Notes: generated from the sequence alone by a model not told the origin. A stretch of 6,729 bases of DNA from Actinomycetota bacterium (GCA_019348305.1 JAHWJQ010000115.1:1-6729), one strand, 5' to 3'. Shown: positions 1-5,798, counted from the stretch's first letter. Numbers and translations: made by a program.

Positions 1-8
1 TTTTTCAT
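1..8 (-). CDS. Start of a seventh Tad-operon gene (partial)
   Basis: An ATG at 8-6 on the minus strand overlaps the TGA stop of the TadE-like gene (7-5) in the same ATGA arrangement used elsewhere in this operon. It is followed by AAAAA to the edge, so only Met-Lys can be read. In the mycobacterial operon of the same order, the gene after the TadE homologue is Rv3654c, a small TadE-like/secretion-associated protein. A similar protein is therefore the best guess here, but this rests only on context. The start call is positional; no protein sequence supports it. Confidence 0.45.
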
Positions 9-391
9 GACCCGTGTCCCGGTTCGAGCCGCATTGCGGCATTTGCCCACAGGACGGGATCGGGGAGCAGCGGGCCCACCAACGGGACGTCGGTGACCGA
101 GCGGAACTCCACCCGGGCCACGACGATGTCGCCAGGCCCTCCCTCGCGCCACGTATCGGTCGTCAGCGCCGCCACCTTTACTCCGGCAGCTCGCGCCGCA
201 GCCGCCCGTAGCTCTTCGGGTGTCGCGCCCACCGCGGCCTGGCGGGCGGCTTCCCTGGCCGCATGCACGACCACGATCTGGTCACGGGCCACCAAGGTCA
301 CCTGCACCACCACCAGAAGCAGGCTCACGACCAGGGGCAGGACGAGGGCCAGCTCGGTAGCCGCCTGGCCCTCGTCCCCTCCCCGCTTCAC
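5..391 (-). CDS. TadE-like minor pseudopilin
   Basis: This is a 128-residue protein of the TadE family, whose members are minor pilin-like proteins of Tad/Flp pili, anchored in the cytoplasmic membrane and needed for pilus assembly. The proposed start is GTG at 391, which overlaps the pilin stop codon as GTGA, so translation is probably coupled. Reading further upstream in this frame would run through the pilin gene. The leader is very short (VKRGGDEG) and is followed by QAATE. The Glu five residues after the Gly matches the prepilin-peptidase site G|xxxxE. A single hydrophobic segment at about residues 12-36 is followed by the typical TadE stretch HAAREAARQAA (about 43-53). The C-terminal half is extracytoplasmic and rich in beta-type sequence, with no recognisable catalytic motif. 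The equivalent in the mycobacterial operon order is Rv3655c. The family call is firm; the exact pilus role is inferred. Confidence 0.85.
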   Translation of the reverse strand: MKRGGDEGQAATELALVLPLVVSLLLVVVQVTLVARDQIVVVHAAREAARQAAVGATPEELRAAAARAAGVKVAALTTDTWREGGPGDIVVARVEFRSVTDVPLVGPLLPDPVLWANAAMRLEPGHGS

Positions 392-630
392 GACTTGGCG
401 CGCTTTTTGAGCTGGCCGAACACGACGTCGAGCAGCTCCCCGACGAGACTGGTCCTGGTCGCCCAGGCGATGACCAGCATGGCGAGGGCGGCCACAGCGA
501 GCAGGACGAGGGCGTACTCCGCGGTCGCCTGGCCGGACTCCCCCCGCCGGCCGCGGCGGCCCGCGGCGAGCGGCAGGGTGGCAAGGATGGACAGAGTCGT
601 GATGGTGCGTGCAGCAAGACGGGCGGACAT
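388..630 (-). CDS. flp: Flp-type prepilin (major Tad pilin candidate)
   Basis: This 80-residue protein is the probable structural subunit of the pilus. The diagnostic part is SGQATAEYALVLLAVAALA. A Gly at residue 33 is followed by QATAEY, giving Glu at +5 and Tyr at +6 of the mature protein, the Flp/class IVb prepilin signature. A hydrophobic helix of about 20 residues follows (about 40-57), then a short polar and basic tail ending KKRAKS. The mature pilin would be about 47 residues, normal for Flp. The ATG at 630 has a Shine-Dalgarno sequence (AGAAAGG at 645-639, 8 nt spacer). It lies 24 bp after the TadC stop, the only non-overlapping junction in the operon. The 33-residue leader is unusually long and contains its own hydrophobic stretch (TITTLSILATLPLAAG) before an arginine-rich patch. 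Position corresponds to Rv3656c (DUF4244-type pilin) in mycobacteria. Confidence 0.82.
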   Translation of the reverse strand: MSARLAARTITTLSILATLPLAAGRRGRRGESGQATAEYALVLLAVAALAMLVIAWATRTSLVGELLDVVFGQLKKRAKS

Positions 631-638
631 GGGCAGTG

Positions 639-645
639 CCTTTCT
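639..645 (-). promoter_or_regulatory. Ribosome binding site of the pilin gene
   Basis: AGAAAGG on the minus strand sits 8 nt before the ATG at 630. It is the only dedicated Shine-Dalgarno sequence noticed inside the operon. The other internal genes start on 4-nt overlaps. An independent site would allow the pilin to be translated more often than its neighbours, as expected for a major subunit. Confidence 0.6.
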
Positions 646-654
646 GAGTCGCTT

Positions 655-1317
655 CTAAGGGAGGCGCAGCGCCCGGAGGCCACCGGCGATGAGAGGGGCT
701 ACCGCGAGCAGCCCGAAGGCGGGAAGGATGCAGGTGACGAGGGGGAAGAGGAGCTTCACCGGCACGCGCCGCGCCGCCTCCTCGGCTTGGCGCTGACGCC
801 ACCGCCGCGCTTCCGCGGCAACCTGGGCGAGGGCGCCTGCCACAGGCGTGCCGTAGCGCTCGCCGTCGACCAGTGCGGCGACCACCGGCCGGGTCGGCTC
901 ACCGAGGTGATCGGGGATGCGGGCCAGCGCGTCAGCCAGCCGCGAGCCGGCGTCGACCTCCTTGAGGACGTGGCCGAGTGCGTCGACAAGGGGGCCGGGT
1001 GGTGCGGCCTCCACCACGGCGGACACGGCCAGCCTGACGTTGAGCCCCGCGGCTACGGCCACGGATAGCAGGTCGACGACATCGGGCACCTCGGCCGCGA
1101 GCGCCGCCCTCTGGTGGCGGCGCTGGCGCAGAACGCGAAGGGCTGAAGCCGAACGTGTGGGCCGGTTTGGCTGTGACGCAGCGTCGTTTGACCGGTTTTG
1201 GTCGCCGCAACGGCCCAAAGGTTCCTGCCGGAGGCGCCGGCACTGCTGCGGTCGCGCCATCCAGGCGCCGGCTGCCATCAGCACCAGCCACGCTAGGGGC
1301 AAGGCGGGCCGCATCAT
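655..1317 (-). CDS. tadC: TadC-like pilus platform protein (T2SSF domain)
   Basis: This 220-residue integral membrane protein is the second inner-membrane platform component of the Tad machine and acts with TadB and the TadA/CpaF motor. An N-terminal membrane segment (about 5-21) is followed by a polar, Arg/Asn-rich linker (about 22-72). Next comes a cytoplasmic helical T2SSF domain starting LAAEVPDVVDLLSVAVAAGL (about 73-92). A strongly hydrophobic C-terminus (about 187-214, VPVKLLFPLVTCILPAFGLL) forms one or two spans. The start is the first of two consecutive ATGs (1317-1315). It makes an ATGA overlap with the TadB stop, whereas the longer reading frame to 1722 only antisenses or shifts through tadB. 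Short for TadC of proteobacteria (about 300 residues) but plausible for actinobacterial versions. The TadB-versus-TadC assignment rests on order; both belong to the same fold family. Confidence 0.85.
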   Translation of the reverse strand: MMRPALPLAWLVLMAAGAWMARPQQCRRLRQEPLGRCGDQNRSNDAASQPNRPTRSASALRVLRQRRHQRAALAAEVPDVVDLLSVAVAAGLNVRLAVSAVVEAAPPGPLVDALGHVLKEVDAGSRLADALARIPDHLGEPTRPVVAALVDGERYGTPVAGALAQVAAEARRWRQRQAEEAARRVPVKLLFPLVTCILPAFGLLAVAPLIAGGLRALRLP

Positions 1318-2045
1318 TGCGATGGTCCTCGGCACAGCCGTGCCATCCACCACGCGCCGAGGGCATCGAGGCCCAGGCCCGCGGACACCACGACGACCCC
1401 CGCCGGAGTTGTGAGGAACCCGACGATCCTGGGGTCGGTGAGGCCGGCGAGCACGCCGAAGGCGGCTGGTGCAAGGGCGATGACGACCGCCGACGCCCGG
1501 GCCTGCGAGCTCAGTGCACGAATCTCGGCCTCGAGTGCCAAGCGGGACCGGAGGGTGGCGGCGACGCCGTCCACCGCCCGAGCCGGCGAGCCGCCGGTTC
1601 TGGCCGCCAGGGTCAGCGCGGCGGCCGCGAGCCGCACCGATCGTTGGTCGGCCCGCCCCGCCCAGTCCTGCAGCGCCGCCACCGCACCGATCACGGGTAC
1701 CAACTCCGCCGTCCGCCGCCACTGGTCAGCGAGTACCCCGGGGCCAGGAGGGGCCGCCTCCACCAGCGCCTGGCCCAGGGAGCCGCCGGCCCGCAAACGG
1801 GAGGCCACCCCCTCGAGCAGTGCCGGCAGGTCCGCGGCCGGGCTCCGGCGGCGGCGGGCCCCCCATGCCAGCGCCTCCGCCCCCCGCAACACCCGCAACA
1901 CCGTTCTGGGGATGTCTTCCCACCGCTGCGGTGCGCGCAGCTCCCCGGAAGCGAACGGACGAGGTCGGCGGGCCGTGGCCCCGCCGCGGGCAGCGATGGC
2001 GGTGGCCAAGGTGAGCAGGGCGGTGGTGACGCCGGCGCTGCTCAT
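1314..2045 (-). CDS. tadB: TadB-like pilus platform protein (T2SSF domain)
   Basis: This 243-residue membrane protein is the first platform subunit of the Tad pilus and the presumed docking site of the CpaF/TadA ATPase. A weakly hydrophobic N-terminus (about 5-20) is followed by an Arg/Pro-rich linker. The helical T2SSF-type domain spans about 72-185, with LPALLEGVASRLRAGGSLGQALVEAAPPGPG and later LAARTGGSPARAVDGVAATL as its paired repeats. Two C-terminal membrane segments follow (about 184-201 and 206-235). The ATG at 2045 overlaps the CpaF stop as ATGA, and the stop overlaps the tadC start, so the gene is locked into a coupled series. GxxL/AL-rich helices and the position directly after the ATPase support TadB. 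Mycobacterial counterpart by order: Rv3658c. Confidence 0.86.
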   Translation of the reverse strand: MSSAGVTTALLTLATAIAARGGATARRPRPFASGELRAPQRWEDIPRTVLRVLRGAEALAWGARRRRSPAADLPALLEGVASRLRAGGSLGQALVEAAPPGPGVLADQWRRTAELVPVIGAVAALQDWAGRADQRSVRLAAAALTLAARTGGSPARAVDGVAATLRSRLALEAEIRALSSQARASAVVIALAPAAFGVLAGLTDPRIVGFLTTPAGVVVVSAGLGLDALGAWWMARLCRGPSQ

Positions 2046-3175
2046 GAGAGGGCGCCGGCGAGGCGGGGGCGACAGGGCGTCGCCGGCGTCGGATCGACGT
2101 CGAGCCGGCGCACCCGCAAGCCGTCGGGGCCGGGAGCGCCGGTCAGCACCTCGCCCACGGCGATCACTCGTCGCCCGCCGCCCGGTCGGCGGGCCACCTG
2201 CACGACCAGGTCAACCGCCGAGCTCAGCTGCTCTCGCACCGCGTCGAGCGGGAGGCCCACCTCGGCCATCAGGACCATCGTCTCCAGCCGGCGCAGGGCA
2301 TCGTCGGGCCCGTTGGCGTGACAGGTGGTGAGCGACCCCTCGTGCCCGGTGTTCATCGCCTGCAACATGTCGAGGGCCTCCGGCCCCCGGCACTCACCCA
2401 CGATGATGCGATCCGGTCGCATGCGCAGCGCGTTGCGCACGAGCTCTCGTACCGTGACCCGCCCCGCCCCTTCGGCGTTGGCCGGCCGGCTCTCCAGCCG
2501 CACCACGTGGTCCTGCGGCAGGCGCAGCTCGGCCGCATCCTCCACGGTCACGATTCGCTCCCCCGGCGGCACCGACGCCGCGAGCGCGTTGAGCAGCGTG
2601 GTCTTTCCGGCACCCGTCCCCCCGGACACCACGATGCTGGCGCGGGCACGAACGGCGGCGTCGAGCAGGGCGGCGACCGCCTCGGTGGCGAAGGCCGACA
2701 GGGGAAGCGGGCGGGCGGCGAAACGGCGGATGGTGAGGCACGGGCCGTCCACGGCCAGCGGCGGCACGACTGCATGGACCCGTGATCCGTCGGGGAGCCG
2801 AGCGTCGACGAGCGGCGAGGACCGGTCGGCCCGCAGCCCCAAGGGAGCGACGATGCGCTCGATCAGCGCCTCGACGGACCGAGGCCGGAGCGTCACCGTC
2901 GTCCGCTCGAGGCGCCCCTCGCGCTCCACCCACACGTCGCCGCGACCGTTGACCAGGACATCAGAGACGCTGGGGTCGGCCACCAGCGGCTCGAGAGGCC
3001 CCAGTCCCTGGACCGCGGCCAGGACCTCGGCCACCAGCTGGGCCTCGGCCGTGGCGGTGAGGAGGGGCGCCTCCTCACGCACCAGGGCGGCGACGCGCTC
3101 GGGCGCCGGCCCGGCAGTGCTCCCCGCCTCGGCCAGGAGGCGGGCGTGAACCCGGCCGGCGACGTCGCCGGTCAT
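2042..3175 (-). CDS. cpaF: CpaF/TadA-family secretion ATPase of the Tad pilus
   Basis: This 377-residue cytoplasmic hexameric ATPase powers assembly of Flp pili (VirB11/PulE superfamily). The N-terminal domain (about 40-150) includes GLGPLEPLVADPSVSDVLVNG, typical of CpaF. The ATPase core has every expected motif. Walker A is GGTGAGKT at 185-192. The Asp box is TVEDAAELRLPQ, about 210-221. Walker B is RIIVGECRG at about 256-264, with Glu 261. The His box is MNTGHEGSLTTCHANGP at about 274-290. The ATG at 3175 overlaps the stop of the upstream TadZ-like gene as ATGA, so translational coupling is likely and no separate Shine-Dalgarno is seen. The length is somewhat shorter than proteobacterial CpaF, with no long N-terminal extension, like Rv3659c. 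It appears intact and active. The assignment is firm. Confidence 0.95.
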   Translation of the reverse strand: MTGDVAGRVHARLLAEAGSTAGPAPERVAALVREEAPLLTATAEAQLVAEVLAAVQGLGPLEPLVADPSVSDVLVNGRGDVWVEREGRLERTTVTLRPRSVEALIERIVAPLGLRADRSSPLVDARLPDGSRVHAVVPPLAVDGPCLTIRRFAARPLPLSAFATEAVAALLDAAVRARASIVVSGGTGAGKTTLLNALAASVPPGERIVTVEDAAELRLPQDHVVRLESRPANAEGAGRVTVRELVRNALRMRPDRIIVGECRGPEALDMLQAMNTGHEGSLTTCHANGPDDALRRLETMVLMAEVGLPLDAVREQLSSAVDLVVQVARRPGGGRRVIAVGEVLTGAPGPDGLRVRRLDVDPTPATPCRPRLAGALS

Positions 3176-3819
3176 GCCGCCGACCGCAACGCCGCCAGCA
3201 GCGGGCGGGGCAGACGGGCTGACAGCAGGCCGGCGTCGACGCAGCGGGCGATTCGGGGGTCGTAGGGCACGACTGCCCGCACCGGCACCCCGAGCACGTC
3301 CTCCACGTCACGGGCATCGAGCGAGCGGTTGGGCTCGGCGATCAGCACCACCGCCGAAGGCCGCAACGGAGCGGCCAGCGCCCGCCGCAGCGCGAGGTAG
3401 CACGGCCGGAGCACGAGGAGCGACACCGTGGCGGCGGAAGCAAGCTCGGTGCCGAGACCTGAGCTGGGACCGGCATCGACGACTACCGCGCCGCCGGGAC
3501 CGGGAGCGACGGCAGCCAATAGGCGCTCGCCTCCCCCGTCGGGGAGCGGCCCGCCACCGCGGCCCAGGAGCCGGAGGCCGGGCCCGGCCTCCACGGCCAG
3601 GCGCTCGAGGGCGTCGGGCGCCACTTCCGGCCCCACCGCCAGCCAATCCACGACACCGGGACCCGGCGGCTCGGGAAGGCCCAGGGCCGCCGGCATGTCG
3701 CCCCCGAGGTCGACGGCGAGGGTGCCTTTCGGGCAGCGGCGAGCCAGCAACAACGACAGCGCTGCCGCCACCACGGTGGTGCCGCTGCCTCCCTTGACCG
3801 ACCAGCAGGTGACGATCAT
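3172..3819 (-). CDS. TadZ/CpaE/Ssd-like ParA-MinD family protein with atypical P-loop
   Basis: This 215-residue SIMIBI-class protein, the first gene of the operon, is related to TadZ/CpaE (pilus localisation) and mycobacterial Ssd (Rv3660c). It begins MIVTCWSVKGGSGTT. The signature lysine of the deviant Walker A is present (K9), but the P-loop lysine position is Thr (T14). The switch I-like segment LAVDLGGD gives D37, and the Walker B/switch II region AVVVDAGPSSG gives D115 and G117. A late segment, VPVRAVVPYDPRIARCVDAG (about 178-197), is characteristic of CpaE-like proteins. The start at 3819 was chosen over an ATG 13 codons upstream because it has a strong GGGAGGGG Shine-Dalgarno (3830-3823) and puts the hydrophobic first strand at the N-terminus. 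No N-terminal receiver-like domain is present, unlike CpaE. It probably places or anchors the pilus machine. ATP hydrolysis is uncertain. Confidence 0.83.
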   Translation of the reverse strand: MIVTCWSVKGGSGTTVVAAALSLLLARRCPKGTLAVDLGGDMPAALGLPEPPGPGVVDWLAVGPEVAPDALERLAVEAGPGLRLLGRGGGPLPDGGGERLLAAVAPGPGGAVVVDAGPSSGLGTELASAATVSLLVLRPCYLALRRALAAPLRPSAVVLIAEPNRSLDARDVEDVLGVPVRAVVPYDPRIARCVDAGLLSARLPRPLLAALRSAA

Positions 3820-3822
3820 GAA

Positions 3823-3830
3823 CCCCTCCC
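3823..3830 (-). promoter_or_regulatory. Ribosome binding site deciding the TadZ-like start
   Basis: GGGAGGGG on the minus strand lies immediately before TTC-ATG at 3819, placing the GGAGG core 5 nt from the start. The alternative upstream ATG at 3858 has nothing comparable, so translation from 3819 is preferred. Confidence 0.7.
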
Positions 3831-3871
3831 AGATGCGCCGGCGGCGCGACGGGACCACTGGAGGGGGAAGG

Positions 3872-3900
3872 CCTTGGGGCCACCATATCGCCCTTGGGCC
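3872..3900. promoter_or_regulatory. Divergent regulatory region with paired direct repeats
   Basis: The 93-bp gap between the divergent TadZ-like gene and the small membrane-protein gene carries CCTTGGGGCC at 3872-3881 and CCTTGGGCC at 3892-3900. The copies are offset by exactly 20 bp, about two helical turns. An AT-richer patch (ACCATATCG) lies between them. On the minus strand TATGGT (3887-3882), with TTGTTC (3911-3906) 18 bp upstream, is a weak sigma-70-like promoter for the pilus operon. If it is used, the repeats would lie over the promoter. Both the promoter and the operator are inferred; matches to consensus are partial. Confidence 0.35.
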
Positions 3901-3906
3901 GGGGAG
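3901..3906 (+). promoter_or_regulatory. Ribosome binding site of the small membrane-protein gene
   Basis: GGGGAG is followed by a 6-nt spacer and GTG at 3913. It selects the GTG over the ATG 13 codons upstream, whose reading would place a Pro/Gly-rich stretch before the conserved-looking start. Confidence 0.6.
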
Positions 3907-3912
3907 AACAAC

Positions 3913-4188
3913 GTGAGTTTCCCGCGTTTTGCCGACCCCGCCCTGTGGTACATCCGCTACATGCCGTCGTGGGTCCTGCTCATGAGCATTCCGCTGGCGC
4001 TACTCATCCCTTGCGCGTTGCTGGCCCTGTCGGCGATGGCGGAAGGGCAGATCCTTTCGCCCCGGTCGCTGATCAGGTCGGCGGTCCGCTCCCGCCGCAG
4101 CGACCCCGAGTTCACCGAGGCCTTCGTGGCGCGAGAGTTCGAGCGGCTCCTCAAGGATGCCCAGCTCAAGGACGCCCAGCGCCACTGA
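3913..4188 (+). CDS. Small single-span membrane protein, unknown function
   Basis: This 91-residue protein is not recognised. It begins VSFPRFADPALWYIRYMPSW, followed by one clear hydrophobic segment (about 19-43, VLLMSIPLALLIPCALLALS). The C-terminal half is a charged, probably helical tail (about 55-91) rich in Arg, Glu and Lys, containing the near-repeat LKDAQ-LKDAQ at its end. The positive residues just after the span (SLIRSAVRSRRS) suggest a cytoplasmic C-terminus. The GTG start has a good Shine-Dalgarno at 3901-3906. The gene is transcribed divergently from the Tad operon and shares its upstream region. A link to pilus function or regulation is possible but is an inference from position only. 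Codon use, with G/C in nearly every third position, supports real coding. Confidence 0.7.
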   Translation: MSFPRFADPALWYIRYMPSWVLLMSIPLALLIPCALLALSAMAEGQILSPRSLIRSAVRSRRSDPEFTEAFVAREFERLLKDAQLKDAQRH

Positions 4189-4192
4189 CGCG

Positions 4193-4210
4193 GCCGCCGC
4201 TACCGGCGGT
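4193..4210. terminator. Hairpin between converging small genes
   Basis: CCGCCG (4194-4199) pairs perfectly with CGGCGG (4204-4209) across a 4-nt CTAC loop, with a further G-T pair outside. It starts 5 nt after the stop of the small membrane-protein gene and ends 10 nt before the stop of the convergent microprotein ORF, so it could end transcription in both directions. There is no U tract, so intrinsic termination is only likely, not certain; this is common in high-GC actinobacteria. Confidence 0.5.
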
Positions 4211-4219
4211 GCTGCTCAG

Positions 4220-4294
4220 TCAGTCGACGCGCAGCTTCTTGGCTGCGAGGAACCCGAGGCCAGCGAGTAGGACGAGGAGCACGAGCTTCTTCAT
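4220..4294 (-). CDS. 24-residue hydrophobic microprotein
   Basis: An ATG-to-TGA reading frame encodes 24 residues. It begins MKKLVLLVLLAGLGFLAAKK and ends LRVD. The layout is Met-Lys-Lys, a 15-residue Leu/Val/Ala/Gly stretch, then KKLR and a short polar tail. This is the profile of a tiny membrane-inserted protein or a signal-anchor peptide. It resembles the N-terminal part of the actinobacterial DLW-39 family (MKKLL... hydrophobic, then KK/R), but the acidic DLW-containing tail that defines that family is absent. No good Shine-Dalgarno is seen, so it might be leaderless or weakly translated. It lies 159 bp downstream of the AAA ATPase stop on the same strand and converges with the small membrane-protein gene. 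Protein character supports coding, but the ORF is so short that chance cannot be excluded. Confidence 0.5.
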   Translation of the reverse strand: MKKLVLLVLLAGLGFLAAKKLRVD

Positions 4295-4453
4295 CGCCGG
4301 AGCTTACCGGGGCAGGGCGGAGGCGGCAGCGGCCGATGACGAACACGATCAACTGGCCGTGCGGAGCCGTAGGACCGGGCGTACCGACGCGCCGCAGACC
4401 GCAGGAGCCGTTCGCTTTTGGTAGCGGTACACGCCTCCCGGTGCCGCCGTCGG

Positions 4454-5536
4454 CTACAGGTAGTGACCCGGCCGGGCGGTGGGCGGGCGCTGCTCCACCT
4501 TGTAGAGCTGACCCCGCATCAGGAACAGCTCAGCGAGGGTGGCGCCGTCGGGCCCTACACCGTCGCTCCGGCCCAGCCATCGCAGCGCCTCCAGGTGGGT
4601 GAGGGGGCCGAAGAAGACTTCGGCCAGGCAGCGCCCTGGTCGGATGATGGCCGGGTGGAGGTGGTGGACAGGCTCGTTGGTCGTGATGGCGACCATGACC
4701 TCCAGCCCTTGACCGACGATGCCATCAGTCAGGTTCAGCAGGCGGCCGAGGGACTGACCCGTGCTGCTTTTGGCGTCGGCCCGGATGAGCTCGTCACAGT
4801 CCTCGAGCACGACCAGGCGCCATCGCTTCCTGTCGTCGTCTTGGTCACCGAGGGCGAGGGTCAACAGATAGGACGGGTCCGCCAGCAGCTTCTCCGGATC
4901 GAGCACCACCTCGAGCCGGCACCACGACCGCCAGGCATGAGCGAGGGCGCGCACGGCGGTCGTCTTGCCCGTACCCGGAGGACCATGGAGGAGCAGGAGA
5001 CGCCCCGAAAGGAATGCCGGCTCCACGGCCATGACTGCATCCATGGATTCCACTGCGCTGCGCGTGTAGTTGTCCCGGATGCTCACCCAGGGCTCGATGG
5101 CCACCTCCCGTTCCGTGCGCCGGGGACTGCCGCATGGGCGCAGGTGCCAGAAGCCGACGGTTACCGCTGCGTCCTCGTCGCCGGCCGGCTCCACTGCGCC
5201 GCGGGTGGCCGCCTCGAGGATGCCCGAGGCGAGCTCGGCCGTCCGAGCGGTGACCGTGAGCTCGCCGCTGGCATCACTCCAGCGAACCGCTCGCAGCGTC
5301 CATCCTTCGCCCTCGGCGAGATGGGCACGCCGGCCGCTCCCCTCGACGCTCCAGGTGCACTCGACGCCCGGGGGCAGCAGCGGCGCATCCGGGCGGAGTC
5401 GGCTCAGGTGTGCGCTTCGCGCCGCCGGCTCGATCCCCGCGGCGAAGCGACCCAGGGCCAGAGCGTCGATGACGTCGGCCGGGTCGTCGGTGTCGTCGAG
5501 CGAGACGACGAAGGGCAGGCCACGGGTGGGTTCCAT
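4454..5536 (-). CDS. AAA+ ATPase with DUF5925-like N-terminal domain
   Basis: This is a 360-residue cytoplasmic AAA family ATPase. The N-terminal part (about 1-165; LPFVVSLDDTDDPADVIDAL, then LAEGEGWTLRAVRWSD and VTARTAELASGILEAAT) resembles the DUF5925 domain that precedes AAA modules in actinobacteria. The AAA core shows Walker A GPPGTGKT (185-192), Walker B LVVLEDCDE (241-249), sensor 1 TTNE with Asn 287, and HPAIIRPGRC (about 294-303) carrying arginine-finger residues, a BCS1-like series. The C-terminus ends PGHYL, similar to the short conserved end of this family as I recall it. The role is unknown: remodelling or chaperone-type activity is the general expectation. The ATG at 5536 was chosen because the conserved-looking sequence begins there. 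The frame continues to a GTG at 5665, but that stretch looks non-coding. No Shine-Dalgarno is visible, so the mRNA may be leaderless. Confidence 0.85.
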   Translation of the reverse strand: MEPTRGLPFVVSLDDTDDPADVIDALALGRFAAGIEPAARSAHLSRLRPDAPLLPPGVECTWSVEGSGRRAHLAEGEGWTLRAVRWSDASGELTVTARTAELASGILEAATRGAVEPAGDEDAAVTVGFWHLRPCGSPRRTEREVAIEPWVSIRDNYTRSAVESMDAVMAVEPAFLSGRLLLLHGPPGTGKTTAVRALAHAWRSWCRLEVVLDPEKLLADPSYLLTLALGDQDDDRKRWRLVVLEDCDELIRADAKSSTGQSLGRLLNLTDGIVGQGLEVMVAITTNEPVHHLHPAIIRPGRCLAEVFFGPLTHLEALRWLGRSDGVGPDGATLAELFLMRGQLYKVEQRPPTARPGHYL

Positions 5537-5605
5537 AGGGTCGGCTGCGGCGAGAAGGCCACCGGCCCATGGTGACCGCAGAACGACACGCGTGCATCGG
5601 AATTT

Positions 5606-5620
5606 CGAGTTGGCAACTCG
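5606..5620. repeat. Perfect inverted repeat upstream of the AAA ATPase gene
   Basis: CGAGTTG-G-CAACTCG is a perfect 7-bp inverted repeat around one central base, 70-84 bp upstream of the proposed ATPase start. It lies in a locally AT-richer patch (the flank on one side is GAATTT). Spacing and symmetry suit a dimeric repressor or activator site. TTGGAT or TTGCCA on the minus strand nearby could act as a -35 box, but no convincing -10 was found. The remaining bases from 5537 to 5798 show no gene I can support. Confidence 0.35.
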
Positions 5621-5798
5621 CGATCCAACGGGGAGATCCTCGCCGCCGACGTGCCCGCGTCGCACTGATCGCCGAGGCCGGCCCTCTGTGCGTGTACGTG
5701 GACCGCAACGACCCGCACCACGGCATCTTTTCGCGGACCTGCGGTTTCCACAGGCCCGGAAGCCGGCGCTCAGGCCGCTGACCGCTAGCTTGCCTCTC

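Noticed and set aside
655..1722. TadC starting far upstream as a 355-residue protein
   Set aside because: The extra 135 residues overlap tadB out of frame and are Gly/Arg-rich. The ATG at 1317 has the operon's usual 4-nt overlap and begins with a membrane segment.
1155..2321. Long plus-strand open frame of 388 codons opposite tadB and tadC
   Set aside because: It is antisense to clear T2SSF genes. Its translation is Arg/Pro/Gly-rich without any domain, as expected of a mirror frame in very GC-rich coding DNA.
4418..5575. Plus-strand 385-codon open frame opposite the AAA ATPase
   Set aside because: The minus strand carries Walker A, Walker B and sensor motifs in order. The plus-strand translation shows no family features and has no ribosome site.
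5569..5781. Plus-strand 70-codon frame between the ATPase gene and tRNA-Sec
   Set aside because: No ribosome site, no recognisable domain or membrane pattern, and a basic, low-complexity C-terminus. It overlaps the putative ATPase upstream region, so it is probably chance.
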